Shown piece after piece: positions 8,472 to 17,646 of a DNA stretch of 64,000 bases. The position numbers and the translations under genes were made by a program. The stretch lies in NCBI GenBank assembly GCA_017557665.1, contig JAFYYI010000003.1, positions 1 to 64,000 on the forward strand, written 5' to 3'. This DNA is from Muribaculaceae bacterium (lineage in GTDB: Bacteria; Bacteroidota; Bacteroidia; Bacteroidales; Muribaculaceae). Below the pieces are notes generated by a model that saw only the letters and a program-made list of their open reading frames with translations, had not been told where the DNA came from and searched no databases. The first letter of the stretch is position 1. Each line of letters starts with the position of its first letter.

Positions 8472-9668
8472 TTACTTGTAGCGGTCGCTGATGTTGTAGA
8501 TGGCCTTGTAGATGTCGCGGTCGACGTCAGTCAGGGCGATGTTGCGGCGCGCCATGACGCGCTCGGCAATGGTGAAGAAGGTCTCGAGGGGGACGTTCTT
8601 GAAGCCTGCCGTGGCACTGCCCTCCTGGAAGGAGGCGACGAAGTTGCGGGGGAAGCCGGAACCGTGGATGTTGACACCGACACCCAGGACGGTGGCGGTG
8701 TTGATCATGCCGTTGACACCGATTTTGCTGTGGTCGCCCATGAACAGGCCGCAGAACTGCAGCCCGGTGCGCTCAAAGCGCTTGCTGGCATAGTTCCACA
8801 ACTTGATTTCGCCGTAGTCGTTCTTGAGGTTGCTGGCCGTTGTGCCGCCGCCGATGTTGCACCACTCGCCGATGACAGCGTCGCCCAGGAATCCGTCATG
8901 GGCCTTGTTGCTGTAGCCGATGAAGACGGTGTTCTCGACCTCACCGCCGATCTTGACGTGCGGGCCCAGCGTGGTCGCGCCATAGACCTTGGCGCCGATG
9001 CGCACCTTGGCATCATGGCAGGCGGCGAATCCGCCGCGGATGCAGGCACCCTCCATGATTTCCACATCCTTGCCGATGTAGATGGGACCGCCGTTGGTGT
9101 TGAGAACGGCTCCCTCGACATAGGCGCCCTCCTCGACGAAGATGCGCGTGGGGTCGCCGATGATGGTGTTGGTAGACGACAGGGGCTGTGACTCGCGGCC
9201 CGCGGTGAGGCGCTCGAAGTCCTGTTCCAGCACGGCACCGTTGAACTCAAAGATGTCATACAGGTGCTTGATGATGAGCGGCAGATGCTTGGGGAAGTGC
9301 ACGCGTGTGTAATGACGGGCATCGTAGTCGTGGGCCGTGCCGTTGAAGGCGATGAGTTCCTCGCCCACCATCAAGGCCTCACCCACCTCAAGGGCTAGCA
9401 CCTGCTTGGCCAGCTCGGGGGTGGGGATGACGTGGCCGGCCACCATGAGGTTGGTGGTGCGGCGCACGTGCAGCGGGAATTTCTTCTTGAGGTAGCGCAC
9501 CGTGAGGTAGCTGTAGTTGGCCTCGCCGAGCATGGACTGCCACTTTTCGCTGATGGTTGTGATACCCACGCGCAGCAAGGCGGTGGGACGTGTGTAGGTA
9601 AACGGCATCAGGTGTTTTCTCACCTCGTTGTCGTCAAACAGGATGATGTTGCGTGCTGTCTTCTTCAT
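8472..9668 (-). CDS. GlmU-like sugar nucleotidyltransferase family protein
   Basis: This 398-residue protein begins MKKTARNIILFDDNEVRKHL and has the N-terminal NTP_transf_4-like domain common in Bacteroidetes, followed by a left-handed beta-helix of hexapeptide repeats (for example IIGDPTRIFVEEGAYVEG, MEGACIRGGFA and EWCNIGGGTTASNLKNDYG). The architecture resembles UDP-N-acetylglucosamine pyrophosphorylase/acetyltransferase (GlmU), but the N-terminal domain lacks a classic GlmU Gly-rich loop. A cytoplasmic role in making an activated sugar is likely; the exact substrate cannot be read. A promoter box lies at 9703-9710. Confidence 0.85.
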   Translation of the reverse strand: MKKTARNIILFDDNEVRKHLMPFTYTRPTALLRVGITTISEKWQSMLGEANYSYLTVRYLKKKFPLHVRRTTNLMVAGHVIPTPELAKQVLALEVGEALMVGEELIAFNGTAHDYDARHYTRVHFPKHLPLIIKHLYDIFEFNGAVLEQDFERLTAGRESQPLSSTNTIIGDPTRIFVEEGAYVEGAVLNTNGGPIYIGKDVEIMEGACIRGGFAACHDAKVRIGAKVYGATTLGPHVKIGGEVENTVFIGYSNKAHDGFLGDAVIGEWCNIGGGTTASNLKNDYGEIKLWNYASKRFERTGLQFCGLFMGDHSKIGVNGMINTATVLGVGVNIHGSGFPRNFVASFQEGSATAGFKNVPLETFFTIAERVMARRNIALTDVDRDIYKAIYNISDRYK

Positions 9669-9702
9669 AATGTATTGGCCCTGTCACTGTTGTACTTGAC
9701 GA

Positions 9703-9710
9703 CAAAAGTA
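9703..9710 (-). promoter_or_regulatory. -7 box for the 8472-9668 gene
   Basis: TACTTTTG on the minus strand, 34 bases upstream of the start codon at 9668, matches TAnnTTTG. No clear TTTG upstream element was found. Confidence 0.5.
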
Positions 9711-9754
9711 CTGGTTTTTTCTTGAATATTGTTGCGATGATGGCTAAAAATGAC

Positions 9755-9762
9755 TAATTTTG
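9755..9762 (+). promoter_or_regulatory. -7 box for rfbC
   Basis: TAATTTTG matches TAnnTTTG and ends 25 bases before the ATG at 9787. This argues against a translation start at 9760, which would lie inside the box. Confidence 0.6.
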
Positions 9763-9786
9763 CAGTTGTTTCATCACAATAGCAGT

Positions 9787-10350
9787 ATGGCAATGAATTT
9801 CATCGAGCAAGAGATCACTGGCGTCTGGGTCATTGAGCCGCAGCGTTTCGGTGACAGGCGTGGATACTTCAGCGAGGTGTTTAAGCAGGCAGAGTTTGAC
9901 GCACACGTGGGACATGTGGACTTCGTGCAGGACAACGAGTCGTTCTCGAGCAAAGGCGTCCTTAGGGGACTGCACTTCCAACGCGGCGAGTTTAGCCAGG
10001 CCAAACTGGTGCGCGTTTCCCAGGGCACAGTGCTCGACGTGGTGGTCGACCTGCGCCACGGCAGCCCCACATGGGGCCGGCACATCGCCGTTGAGCTCAG
10101 TGCCGAGACGGGGCGTCAAATGTTCGTCCCGCGAGGCTTTGCCCACGGCTATGTGGTGTTGAGCGACGTGGCCCAGTTCCAGTACAAGGTGGACAACATC
10201 TATGCCCCCCAGAGCGAGGCCACCCTGCGCTTCGACGATCCCGGTCTGGCCATCGACTGGCGCATTCCCTCATCCGAAATGATCCTGAGCGACAAGGATC
10301 TGAAAGGCCTCATGATCAACGAGATGACCCCCGACTTCCTGGGCTTCTAA
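9787..10350 (+). CDS. rfbC: dTDP-4-dehydrorhamnose 3,5-epimerase
   Basis: RfbC/RmlC epimerises C3 and C5 of dTDP-4-keto-6-deoxyglucose in dTDP-L-rhamnose synthesis. The 187-residue protein is a single cupin domain with RGYFSEVFKQ, the RGLHFQ motif (H63, catalytic base), FVPRGFAHG (H120) and Y133 in FQYKV. The start at 9787 (MAMNFIEQE) is chosen because a promoter box occupies 9755-9762. The other rfb genes are not in the window. A strong terminator follows. Confidence 0.94.
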   Translation: MAMNFIEQEITGVWVIEPQRFGDRRGYFSEVFKQAEFDAHVGHVDFVQDNESFSSKGVLRGLHFQRGEFSQAKLVRVSQGTVLDVVVDLRHGSPTWGRHIAVELSAETGRQMFVPRGFAHGYVVLSDVAQFQYKVDNIYAPQSEATLRFDDPGLAIDWRIPSSEMILSDKDLKGLMINEMTPDFLGF

Positions 10351-10372
10351 ACGGTTAACGACAGAGAAACAA

Positions 10373-10412
10373 AACACGAGGGCAGCAGTGTGATCACTGT
10401 CGCCCTCGTGTT
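10373..10412. terminator. Bidirectional terminator between rfbC and clpB
   Basis: A long stem pairs AACACGAGGGC (from 10373) with GCCCTCGTGTT (ending 10412), continuing through CAGTG/CACTG to a short TGAT loop. A run of T follows on the plus strand (10421-10429). It lies between two convergent genes. Confidence 0.9.
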
Positions 10413-10427
10413 ATTGATTATTTTTTT

Positions 10428-13016
10428 TTAGTTCTTGAAGACAAGCTCGCCGTCTTGGGCATCGATGATGATGGGACGGTCGCGGTTGACCTTCATGGCA
10501 ATGATGTCCTTGCTCAACTGGTTGAGCACCATGCTCTGGATGGCACGCTTGACAGGTCGTGCACCGAACTCGGGATTATAGCCGGCCTTGCCGAGCAGGC
10601 CGATGGCGGCCTCGGTGGTCTCAAGGGTGATGCCGCCCTTGGCCAGCATCTTCTTCACACCCTTAAGCTGCATGGTGACAATCTGGCGAATCTGCTCCTC
10701 GTTGAGCGGCGTGAACATGATGATCTCGTCGATACGGTTGAGGAACTCGGGACGGATGGTCTGCTTCAACATTCCCATCACGTCGTCGCGGGTGCGGCCG
10801 ATGACTTCGTCACGGTTGGCGTCGGTCAGGTGCTCGAAGCGCTCGCGGATGAGGCTAGAACCCAGGTTGCTTGTCATGATGATGATGGTGTTCTTGAAGT
10901 TGACGGTGCGGCCCTTGTTATCGGTCAGGCGACCGTCGTCGAGCACTTGCAGCAGCACGTTGAACACGTCGGGGTTGGCTTTCTCGATCTCGTCGAACAG
11001 GACGACCGAATAGGGTTTGCGCCTGACGGCCTCGGTCAACTGACCACCTTCGTCATAGCCCACGTAACCAGGAGGTGAACCGATGAGCCTGGTGACCGAG
11101 AATTTCTCCTGATACTCGCTCATGTCGATGCGCGTCATCATGTTCTCGTCGTTGAACATGTAGTCGGCTAATGCCTTGGCTAACTCGGTCTTGCCCACAC
11201 CGGTGGTGCCCAGGAAGATGAAAGAGCCGATGGGCCGGCGAGGGTCGTTCAGGCCGGCACGGCTGCGGCGCACGGCGTCACTGATGGCCTTGATGGCATC
11301 GTCCTGGCCGACGACACGCTTGTGCAGTTCCTCCTCGAGGTGCAACAGTTTCTCTTTCTCGCTTTGGAGCATCTTGGTCACCGGGATGCCCGTCCAGCGC
11401 GACACGATTTCGGCGATGTCGTCACTGTCGACTTCTTCCTTGATGAGCGCCTTGTCGCCCTGCATATCGCGCAGGCGGTCTTGAATCTGTCGGTTCTCGT
11501 CCTCCTTCTGCTTGATGAGCGAGTAACGGATTTCGGCTACTCGGCCGTAGTCGCCGTTGCGCTCGGCACGTTCGGCCTCAAAGTTGAGTTGCTCGATGTC
11601 GATTTTGTTCTGCTGAATTTTGTTGATCAGCTCTTTCTCGCTCTTCCACTTGGCGTTGTAGTCGCTCTCGCGGTCCTTCATCTCGGCAATCTGCTTGTCC
11701 AGGTCGGCGATGCGTGCCTCGTCGCCATCGCGTTTGATGGCGGCACGCTCAATCTCGAGCTGGGAAATCTTGCGGGAAATCTCATCGAGGCCTTGCGGCA
11801 CACTGTCCATCTCGATGCGCAGTTTGGCGGCAGCCTCATCGATGAGGTCAATTGCCTTGTCGGGTAGGAAGCGGTCGCTGATGTAGCGCTGGCTCAGTTG
11901 TACTGCGGCGATGATGGCGTCGTCCTTGATGCGCACCTTGTGGTGGTTCTCGTATTTCTCCTTTAGACCTCTCAGGATGGCGATACTGCTCTCCTCGTCG
12001 GGCTCATCGACCATGACAATCTGGAAACGGCGTTCCAGGGCCTTGTCTTTCTCGAAGTATTTCTGGTACTCGTCAAGGGTTGTGGCGCCGATGCTGCGCA
12101 GGTCGCCTCGTGCCAGTGCTGGCTTGAGGATGTTGGCGGCATCCATTGCACCGCTGGTCTTGCCAGCACCAACAAGAGTGTGGATCTCGTCAATGAAGAG
12201 GATAATCTCGCCGTTGGCCTGGGTGATTTCGTTGATGACCGACTTGAGGCGTTCCTCAAATTCGCCCTGATACTTGGCTCCGGCAATCAGTGAACCCATG
12301 TCGAGCGAATAGACCTGCTTCATTTTCAGGTTTTCGGGCACGTCGCCGCGCACGATACGCTGTGCCAGCCCCTCGACGATAGCCGTTTTTCCGGTTCCCG
12401 GCTCACCGATGAGGATGGGGTTGTTCTTGGTGCGGCGGCTCAAGATTTGCAGCACGCGGCGAATCTCGTCGTCGCGGCCGATAACAGGATCAAGCTTGCC
12501 TTGGCGGGCACGCTCGTTAAGGTTGACGGCATACTTGTTCAAGGCGTTGTACTGCTCTTCGGCACTTTGCGAGGTGGCGTTCTTGCCCTTGCGCAACTCG
12601 TCGATGGCAGCCTTGAGGTCGTCACGAGTCATCCCTGCATCCTTGAGGATGGATGAAACCGACGTCTTGGCTTCGAACAGTGCCATCAGCAGGGCCTCAA
12701 CGGTCACATATTGGTCACCGTTCTTGCTGGCGATGTCATTGGCCTTGTCCAGCACCTGACTGGCACCGTTACTCAGGTAAGGTTCACCGCCGCTCACGCG
12801 CGGCAGCTTCTGCAGGGCGGCCTCCAAGGGACGCTCCACGTTAGCCGGGTTGATGTCCAGCTTCTGGAAAATGAAGCGTACCACGGCATCCCCCTCCGTC
12901 ATGACAGCCTTGAGCAGATGCTCAGGCTCGACAGCCTGGTTGCCGCTCATGCGGGTGAGCTGTACGGCCTTCTGGATAACTTCTTGTGCTTTGATTGTAA
13001 AATTGTTAAAATTCAT
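10428..13016 (-). CDS. clpB: ATP-dependent disaggregase ClpB
   Basis: ClpB is a hexameric AAA+ chaperone that, with DnaK, pulls proteins out of aggregates. The 862-residue protein has the Clp N-domain (1-145), a first AAA+ domain with Walker A GEPGTGKT at 204-211 and DEIHTL, a middle coiled-coil domain (about 410-530, many charged heptads) and a second AAA+ domain with GTTGVGKTE and the C-terminal D2-small domain. Length is typical. The middle domain separates it from ClpA or ClpC. I saw no exact TAnnTTTG box upstream, so regulation may use another sigma factor. Confidence 0.97.
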   Translation of the reverse strand: MNFNNFTIKAQEVIQKAVQLTRMSGNQAVEPEHLLKAVMTEGDAVVRFIFQKLDINPANVERPLEAALQKLPRVSGGEPYLSNGASQVLDKANDIASKNGDQYVTVEALLMALFEAKTSVSSILKDAGMTRDDLKAAIDELRKGKNATSQSAEEQYNALNKYAVNLNERARQGKLDPVIGRDDEIRRVLQILSRRTKNNPILIGEPGTGKTAIVEGLAQRIVRGDVPENLKMKQVYSLDMGSLIAGAKYQGEFEERLKSVINEITQANGEIILFIDEIHTLVGAGKTSGAMDAANILKPALARGDLRSIGATTLDEYQKYFEKDKALERRFQIVMVDEPDEESSIAILRGLKEKYENHHKVRIKDDAIIAAVQLSQRYISDRFLPDKAIDLIDEAAAKLRIEMDSVPQGLDEISRKISQLEIERAAIKRDGDEARIADLDKQIAEMKDRESDYNAKWKSEKELINKIQQNKIDIEQLNFEAERAERNGDYGRVAEIRYSLIKQKEDENRQIQDRLRDMQGDKALIKEEVDSDDIAEIVSRWTGIPVTKMLQSEKEKLLHLEEELHKRVVGQDDAIKAISDAVRRSRAGLNDPRRPIGSFIFLGTTGVGKTELAKALADYMFNDENMMTRIDMSEYQEKFSVTRLIGSPPGYVGYDEGGQLTEAVRRKPYSVVLFDEIEKANPDVFNVLLQVLDDGRLTDNKGRTVNFKNTIIIMTSNLGSSLIRERFEHLTDANRDEVIGRTRDDVMGMLKQTIRPEFLNRIDEIIMFTPLNEEQIRQIVTMQLKGVKKMLAKGGITLETTEAAIGLLGKAGYNPEFGARPVKRAIQSMVLNQLSKDIIAMKVNRDRPIIIDAQDGELVFKN

Positions 13017-13131
13017 ATCGTTGTTTCTCCTTTCATTCGTTTATTCGGGTCGCTTTGAAGCGACATCTATAGACCCTCAACACTTGTGCCATGCGCCCCA
13101 AACTGCCATTTTGTCAGTTTTGACAACAAAT

Positions 13132-13162
13132 AAGCGGCTCCCCTTGACAAAGGAAGCCGCTT
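13132..13162 (-). terminator. Terminator of the polysaccharide export gene
   Basis: AAGCGGCT (13132-13139) pairs with AGCCGCTT (13155-13162); the inner bases also pair partly. The minus-strand exit is T-rich (TTATTTGTTG). It lies downstream of the stop at 13187 and upstream of clpB. Confidence 0.75.
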
Positions 13163-13186
13163 TGGCATACATTATATAAAAATGTC

Positions 13187-13996
13187 TTATTTCTTGGCCA
13201 TCACTGTGATGAATGTGATGAGCGACATGGCGGTACCCAGCATGCTGACACCGAAATTGAACGTCGGGGGCATGCTCCAGATGCTGCGCTTCTTGTACTT
13301 TGTGGGCAGAACATAAAGGATGTCGTTCTGCTGCAACTCAAACTCGGGTGATGAGATGAAGCTGGCATCATTCAGGTTGATGCGTTTCACGCTGCGTTGT
13401 CCACTGACGTCGGTGCGGATAAGCATCATGTTGTCGCGCAGACCCTGGACAGTCAAGTCACCGCTCAAGGCAATGGCCTCAATCAGGTTGAGACGGCCGT
13501 TCTCGGCATGGATAACACCGGGATGGTTAAACTCACCGATGCAGAAGATGCGGAAGTTCTGGATACGGCACTCCACACTGGGCCTCTCGGTCAGATAGCG
13601 GGGATAGATGAGCGATGTGATATAATCCTCGAGGCTCTGCTTGGTCATGCCTCCGATGTGTAACTTACCGAGCACGGGAAAATCAATGTTACCCCTGTCG
13701 TCAACAAGATAGAACACCGTGGTGCGGTCACCTATGTAGTAATTGCTGGTACCGGTTGCCGTTACATATTGCATCTTGTTGAAGGGCTTGACAGCATCAT
13801 CGTTAGAGCCCGAAACGGAGATATGGAGCATGTCGCCGGCCTTGATGGTGAAATCACCAGCCTGGGTAGTGGCGGCAGCAAGGGCAGCCGATGGGATGTT
13901 GTCAATATTGTTCATGTAGGTGATATCCTCGGCCGGATTACATGCGGCAAGCAGTACTGATGCCGCAGCAAGCAAAAGCAGATTTTTGATGTTCAT
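13187..13996 (-). CDS. Polysaccharide biosynthesis/export lipoprotein (Wza-like)
   Basis: This 269-residue protein has a lipoprotein signal (LLAAC, lipid Cys at 19), a Poly_export domain (AGDMLHISVSGSNDD near 53-67, then the GNIDFPVLGKLHIGG strand-turn) and an SLBB-type region containing CIGEFNHPGVIHAENGRLNL. The C-terminal 30 residues are a hydrophobic segment (FNFGVSMLGTAMSLITFITV), as in Wza-type outer-membrane channels. It probably exports capsule or exopolysaccharide, yet no glycosyltransferase or Wzc gene is next to it here. Confidence 0.88.
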   Translation of the reverse strand: MNIKNLLLLAAASVLLAACNPAEDITYMNNIDNIPSAALAAATTQAGDFTIKAGDMLHISVSGSNDDAVKPFNKMQYVTATGTSNYYIGDRTTVFYLVDDRGNIDFPVLGKLHIGGMTKQSLEDYITSLIYPRYLTERPSVECRIQNFRIFCIGEFNHPGVIHAENGRLNLIEAIALSGDLTVQGLRDNMMLIRTDVSGQRSVKRINLNDASFISSPEFELQQNDILYVLPTKYKKRSIWSMPPTFNFGVSMLGTAMSLITFITVMAKK

Positions 13997-14034
13997 ATTC
14001 TTTGATTTTTAGTGATTGTTATTCTTCTAACTTG

Positions 14035-14042
14035 CAAAGTTA
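14035..14042 (-). promoter_or_regulatory. -7 box for the polysaccharide export gene
   Basis: TAACTTTG on the minus strand, 38 bases upstream of the start at 13996, matches TAnnTTTG. Confidence 0.6.
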
Positions 14043-14118
14043 GTAAAAATTGCAATATTTGCGGCTTTTTTCGGGAAAAACATGGTTCAGAGCCCTTTTT
14101 TTCGTTTTCTTTGCAGTC

Positions 14119-14697
14119 ATGGAAAGCAATCAACCTGCCATTGAGCGGCATCCCTGGCCGCCTTATGTGCCCACAGGGGCGCGTTATCTGTTCCTCGGCA
14201 CGTTTCCACCCAAGCCCGAGCGCTGGTCCATGCCGTTCTTCTACCCGAACAAGATCAACGACTTCTGGCGCGTGATGGGCCTCATTTTCTTTGACAACCG
14301 CGATGCCTTGTGGAACAGCAATCTGAAACGTTTTGACTTGCAGTCTATTAAATCGTTTCTTGACCGTGAAGGCATCGCCTTGTGGGACACCGCGATGGCG
14401 GTCAGGCGCCTCAAGGACAATGCCAGCGACAAGTTCCTGGAGATTGTCGAGCCGATTGACTTGGCCGGTTTGCTGGATGCTCATCCCACGATCTCTCGGG
14501 TCATCTCTACCGGCGAGAAAGCAACAAGCGTGATTGCAACACAGGCCGGTATTGAGGTCCCTGCCATCGGGGTCCCGGTGGCTTGCCGCGTCGGTAGTCA
14601 CGACTTCATACTTTGGCGCATGCCTTCAACCTCAAGGGCTTATCCATTGGCTTTGGATAAGAAAGCGGCAGCCTATCGCAAGGTTTTTGAGCGTTGA
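14119..14697 (+). CDS. Uracil-DNA glycosylase family protein (MUG/TDG type)
   Basis: This 192-residue protein has the two short motifs of mismatch-type uracil-DNA glycosylases: LFLGTFPP near residues 24-31 (the position of the GINPG-like loop) and MPSTSRAYP near 168-176. Such enzymes remove uracil or thymine from G:U/G:T mismatches, or hypoxanthine. The ATG at 14119 is preferred because the frame upstream (from 14050) translates to a hydrophobic stretch unlike the family. No operon partner is seen. Confidence 0.82.
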   Translation: MESNQPAIERHPWPPYVPTGARYLFLGTFPPKPERWSMPFFYPNKINDFWRVMGLIFFDNRDALWNSNLKRFDLQSIKSFLDREGIALWDTAMAVRRLKDNASDKFLEIVEPIDLAGLLDAHPTISRVISTGEKATSVIATQAGIEVPAIGVPVACRVGSHDFILWRMPSTSRAYPLALDKKAAAYRKVFER

Positions 14698-14753
14698 CGA
14701 GGGGCTTGCGGCGCCATGTAAATAACTTTTTTATGGCGTTTTCACGTCAAATT

Positions 14754-14785
14754 CTTTGCCGTTATCGGTAAAGTCCGTACCTTTG
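14754..14785 (+). promoter_or_regulatory. Promoter of the HU/SPOR gene, nearly touching the start codon
   Basis: TTTG (14754-14757) and TACCTTTG (14778-14785) are exactly 20 bases apart. The ATG is at 14790, only 5 bases downstream, so the transcript may have almost no leader. Confidence 0.75.
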
Positions 14786-14789
14786 TGTG

Positions 14790-15725
14790 ATGTTTTCGAT
14801 AATTGAACATATAGAATACCTGGTGTCTCGCCACGACTGCGTGACGATTCCTGGTTGGGGCGCATTCATTGCACAGTACAGTGGCGCCTGCTACGACGAG
14901 GACCGTTCATCGTTGGCTTGCCCTAGGCGCACCATCAGCTTCAATGCCAAGCTGGACCATAACGACGGTTTGCTGGCGCAATCACTGATGCGCTATGAGG
15001 GCGTGAGCTATGACGAGGCGATGAGGATGATTGCTGCAGGCGTGAAATCCTTTGCCGATCAGTTGTCCGCTGGCTGCGAGGTGTCGATGGGACGTTTGGG
15101 CCGTTTCCTCCGCAACGAGGACGATTTCAATGAGTTTGTGCCTGCGAGAGGTGACGCGCTGATTGACGGCTACTTTGGCCTGAAAGATGTGAAGGTTCTC
15201 ACCGTCGAGGCGCTTGAAAATGCTGCCCACGAGGAAACACAACGCGCCGCTGTTCCCAGTCGTCGCAACTTGTTCATTCGCAAGGCCACGCAGGTTGCTG
15301 CTTCGGTAGTGGCTCTGGTGGGATTGAGTGTGCTGCTCACAACCCCCATTGTCGTCAACCGCGACAATTTGGACCAAGCCAGTATGGCTCCCACGGTGAC
15401 CGCTCCGCAGCAACAGTATCTGGAAGTTACTGTCAATGAGAACCTTGCGGCACAGAATGAAGTAACAGTACCTGGGCCTTATCAGGGTATTAAAGCCACC
15501 GGTAGCACGTCGGGCAAGTATTATATGGTTATTGCCACCTTGCGCAATCAGAAGGAACTGGATGCTTTCAAGAACAAGTATCCCGACCTGGTGCCCTTGA
15601 TGAAGACGCTCGACTACAAGGGACTGATGTGTGTCTATGTGGCTCGCAGCAACGACTACGGCACCTTATTGGACTTGCGTAGCGAATTGCCTGAGCCGAT
15701 TCAGAACGCTTGGATTTATAACTGA
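14790..15725 (+). CDS. HU-CCDC81 and SPOR domain membrane protein
   Basis: The 311-residue protein starts MFSIIEHIEYLVSRHDCV and follows the Bacteroidetes pattern of two HU-CCDC81-type domains (about 1-55 and 58-120), one membrane segment (about 174-195, VAASVVALVGLSVLLTTPIV) and a C-terminal SPOR domain (about 240-311, KYYMVIATLRNQKELDAF). SPOR domains bind denuded peptidoglycan at division sites, so a role in septal cell-wall work is likely. ATG 14790 is chosen over a GTG one codon upstream. The C-terminal 60 bases overlap the convergent gene on the other strand. Confidence 0.87.
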   Translation: MFSIIEHIEYLVSRHDCVTIPGWGAFIAQYSGACYDEDRSSLACPRRTISFNAKLDHNDGLLAQSLMRYEGVSYDEAMRMIAAGVKSFADQLSAGCEVSMGRLGRFLRNEDDFNEFVPARGDALIDGYFGLKDVKVLTVEALENAAHEETQRAAVPSRRNLFIRKATQVAASVVALVGLSVLLTTPIVVNRDNLDQASMAPTVTAPQQQYLEVTVNENLAAQNEVTVPGPYQGIKATGSTSGKYYMVIATLRNQKELDAFKNKYPDLVPLMKTLDYKGLMCVYVARSNDYGTLLDLRSELPEPIQNAWIYN

Positions 15726-16136
15726 TGCAGGCAACATCAGGCAGGTGTAGCGCTTGCCCTTGAGCATCAGCAGCAACGCATCATCCTTTTCAATGATATG
15801 GCGCACGTCATCCCACCCGATGACGTGCTTTTTCATGCGCTCATCGGTGAACGACAGGGTGATGCCGTCCTCGTCGATGGTCGCGCTCTTCTCCATGATG
15901 GACCATCGGGCCTCAGGCGAGAAACCGTAGTAGAAATAAAGCAGAGACAGAATCATGGGGAGAACGATAAACAGCACCATCAAGGCCACAATAACAAAAC
16001 GCACATCAATCCACGCAGCCAGCATGCCGCACACAGCCACTGGAGCCACCATCCATAGCCAGTTGTCGGCGAGGAACATGACGCACAGATGCCGCATGTA
16101 GGTGTTTGACGGGATGCTGCAGCTTTCGAGGGTCAT
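15666..16136 (-). CDS. YcxB-like membrane protein
   Basis: This 156-residue protein has two hydrophobic segments (about 22-43 and 45-70) followed by a soluble C-terminal domain with TIDEDGITLSF, IGWDDVRHIIEKDDALLL and NRLRQF, typical of YcxB-like proteins. Function is unknown. Its 3' end overlaps the end of the convergent HU/SPOR gene by 60 bases with no terminator between them. An internal start at MRHLCVMF is possible. Confidence 0.75.
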   Translation of the reverse strand: MTLESCSIPSNTYMRHLCVMFLADNWLWMVAPVAVCGMLAAWIDVRFVIVALMVLFIVLPMILSLLYFYYGFSPEARWSIMEKSATIDEDGITLSFTDERMKKHVIGWDDVRHIIEKDDALLLMLKGKRYTCLMLPASVINPSVLNRLRQFATQVQ

Positions 16137-16204
16137 TGTCTGATTAGCGTTGGCGACAGGCTTTCAGGAAGCGGATGCCCCCTCTTTGCCCTTAATCATG
16201 TAGG

Positions 16205-17347
16205 CTATTTCTTCTTTCCTTTCTTACTTTTGTTATACGCGGCGCGACGGCGGGCAATCTCTTCATAACCGCGCTTGTAGGCCATGCGATTCTTCTGCTT
16301 GAGAGTCTGGCAATAGCCCGTTCCATCATTGTTGTAGAGTTTGGAAAGGTTCAGGTACTGTTTGCCATTACCGCGAACGACGGGGAATACCTCCTCTTTG
16401 CGCTTGTTCACCTTGTCACATTGTACCGAGTGGTTCTCGGCAGTGGTTCCGGTGAGTTCGGGGGCAACACCGCCTTCTCCTATCCACACGGGGTAAACCT
16501 CGGCGCAAGGTGGATAACCCAGGGCAATCCACATGGTGGTCAGGCGCGGATTCTCACCAGGCAGCACACCCTCAATGACCACGCTGGCGCTGGAGAGGCG
16601 CCGCGGAATGAAGTCCTGGTCCACGATCCAGGTATCTCCGCTACGTGTGAAGTCTTTGCCTAACAGTGAGTTATAGAATGTTCGGGATAGCTCTTCGGTA
16701 AATACGGCCGGTGTGATATCTTGGGCTTCGATATGCGGTGCCAGCAGGGCTTTCTCGTTTTTCTCGCGCACGTAGCCCATTCCTTTGTCTTTCGCGCCGC
16801 TATAGGAATAGTTGGTACGCGTGAGAATCCCGTCCTGAGCGTCTGCCAGGTCATATTTCACATATTTGTAATTGCCTGTCTCAAAGTAGGCTCCGTTACC
16901 TTGGGCATCAATGACACCGAAGTTGGCTTCCACGCCCAGAGGCTTGGGGCGCGTTTTGAGCAGGTTTTCAAAGTCGTCAACAGTCTTGCAGCGCTCCAGC
17001 GCGTAGCGCATCAGCTCTCCCTCGCGGTCCATGTTTTTCACGCCATCGTTGCCGTTCAGGTTATAGGATGCTGTGTTCATGATAGCGAAGCCGACCTCGT
17101 TAAAACCCATCCAGGCCGCGGTGTCTCGCAGGTCGCGGGCATCGAACAAAGCCACGAATTCCATCAGCCCGTCGTGGGCCACTATACGTTCAACGCGGTT
17201 GTTCAGGTCGTTGGTGTCGCGGTTCTTCCACATCATGGGCCTGCCGTTGGCAGTCAGTTTCCCACTCACGATGGCCGACGTGCAGGCGTCTGCCGCCATC
17301 ACTACGGCAAGCGCTGCCACAAGTGCTGTCAATAGTCTCTTTTTCAT
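16205..17347 (-). CDS. Secreted Ntn-hydrolase, C45/linear amide C-N hydrolase family
   Basis: The 380-residue protein has a signal peptide (MKKRLLTALVAALAVVMAA) ending just before CTSAIVSGK. Cys22 at the new N-terminus is the expected Ntn-hydrolase nucleophile. The following PMMWKNRDTND and GVIDAQGNGAYFETGNY segments resemble acyltransferase/choloylglycine-hydrolase relatives. It probably cleaves a linear amide bond in the periplasm. The substrate is not readable: bile-salt hydrolase is possible but not supported. The C-terminus is very basic (KSKKGKKK). Confidence 0.8.
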   Translation of the reverse strand: MKKRLLTALVAALAVVMAADACTSAIVSGKLTANGRPMMWKNRDTNDLNNRVERIVAHDGLMEFVALFDARDLRDTAAWMGFNEVGFAIMNTASYNLNGNDGVKNMDREGELMRYALERCKTVDDFENLLKTRPKPLGVEANFGVIDAQGNGAYFETGNYKYVKYDLADAQDGILTRTNYSYSGAKDKGMGYVREKNEKALLAPHIEAQDITPAVFTEELSRTFYNSLLGKDFTRSGDTWIVDQDFIPRRLSSASVVIEGVLPGENPRLTTMWIALGYPPCAEVYPVWIGEGGVAPELTGTTAENHSVQCDKVNKRKEEVFPVVRGNGKQYLNLSKLYNNDGTGYCQTLKQKNRMAYKRGYEEIARRRAAYNKSKKGKKK

Positions 17348-17374
17348 TGTGCGATGATTTTAGTTGTTTGGGAG

Positions 17375-17382
17375 CAAAGATA
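17375..17382 (-). promoter_or_regulatory. -7 box for the Ntn-hydrolase gene
   Basis: TATCTTTG on the minus strand, 27 bases upstream of the start at 17347, matches TAnnTTTG. The rest of 17383-17611 is AT-rich with no gene seen. Confidence 0.6.
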
Positions 17383-17611
17383 CACAGAAAATCTTGATTT
17401 CTTCTCCTTTTTGACTTCTCTTGTGCGCCGATTACCGTAAAAAGTATTGACTGGAGACTGATTATTGCTCGACACCTGCTTCTCCAGATATGTAATCGCT
17501 TTAGATTTTAATGGTAAAGAGGTTTATTTAAATTGGTGAAAATTATATGTTTACCAATATAAATCGGTTAGATTTTTTGTTTGAAGTGATAGATGAAAGG
17601 AATAATATGAG

Positions 17612-17619
17612 TAACTTTG
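17612..17619 (+). promoter_or_regulatory. -7 box for the amylase gene
   Basis: TAACTTTG lies 27 bases before the ATG at 17647, which supports that start over a TTG inside the box at 17617. Confidence 0.6.
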
Positions 17620-17646
17620 CAAAAACGAACTAAAAATATTGACATC

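Noticed and set aside
8253..9191. Plus-strand 312-codon frame.
   Set aside because: It is antisense to the sugar nucleotidyltransferase-like gene, has low-complexity Val/Ala/Asp composition and no family resemblance; it is a shadow frame.
16205..17347. Lipoprotein with lipid Cys22.
   Set aside because: The residues before Cys22 (AADA) do not form a good lipobox, and CTSAI at a mature N-terminus fits an Ntn-hydrolase nucleophile.
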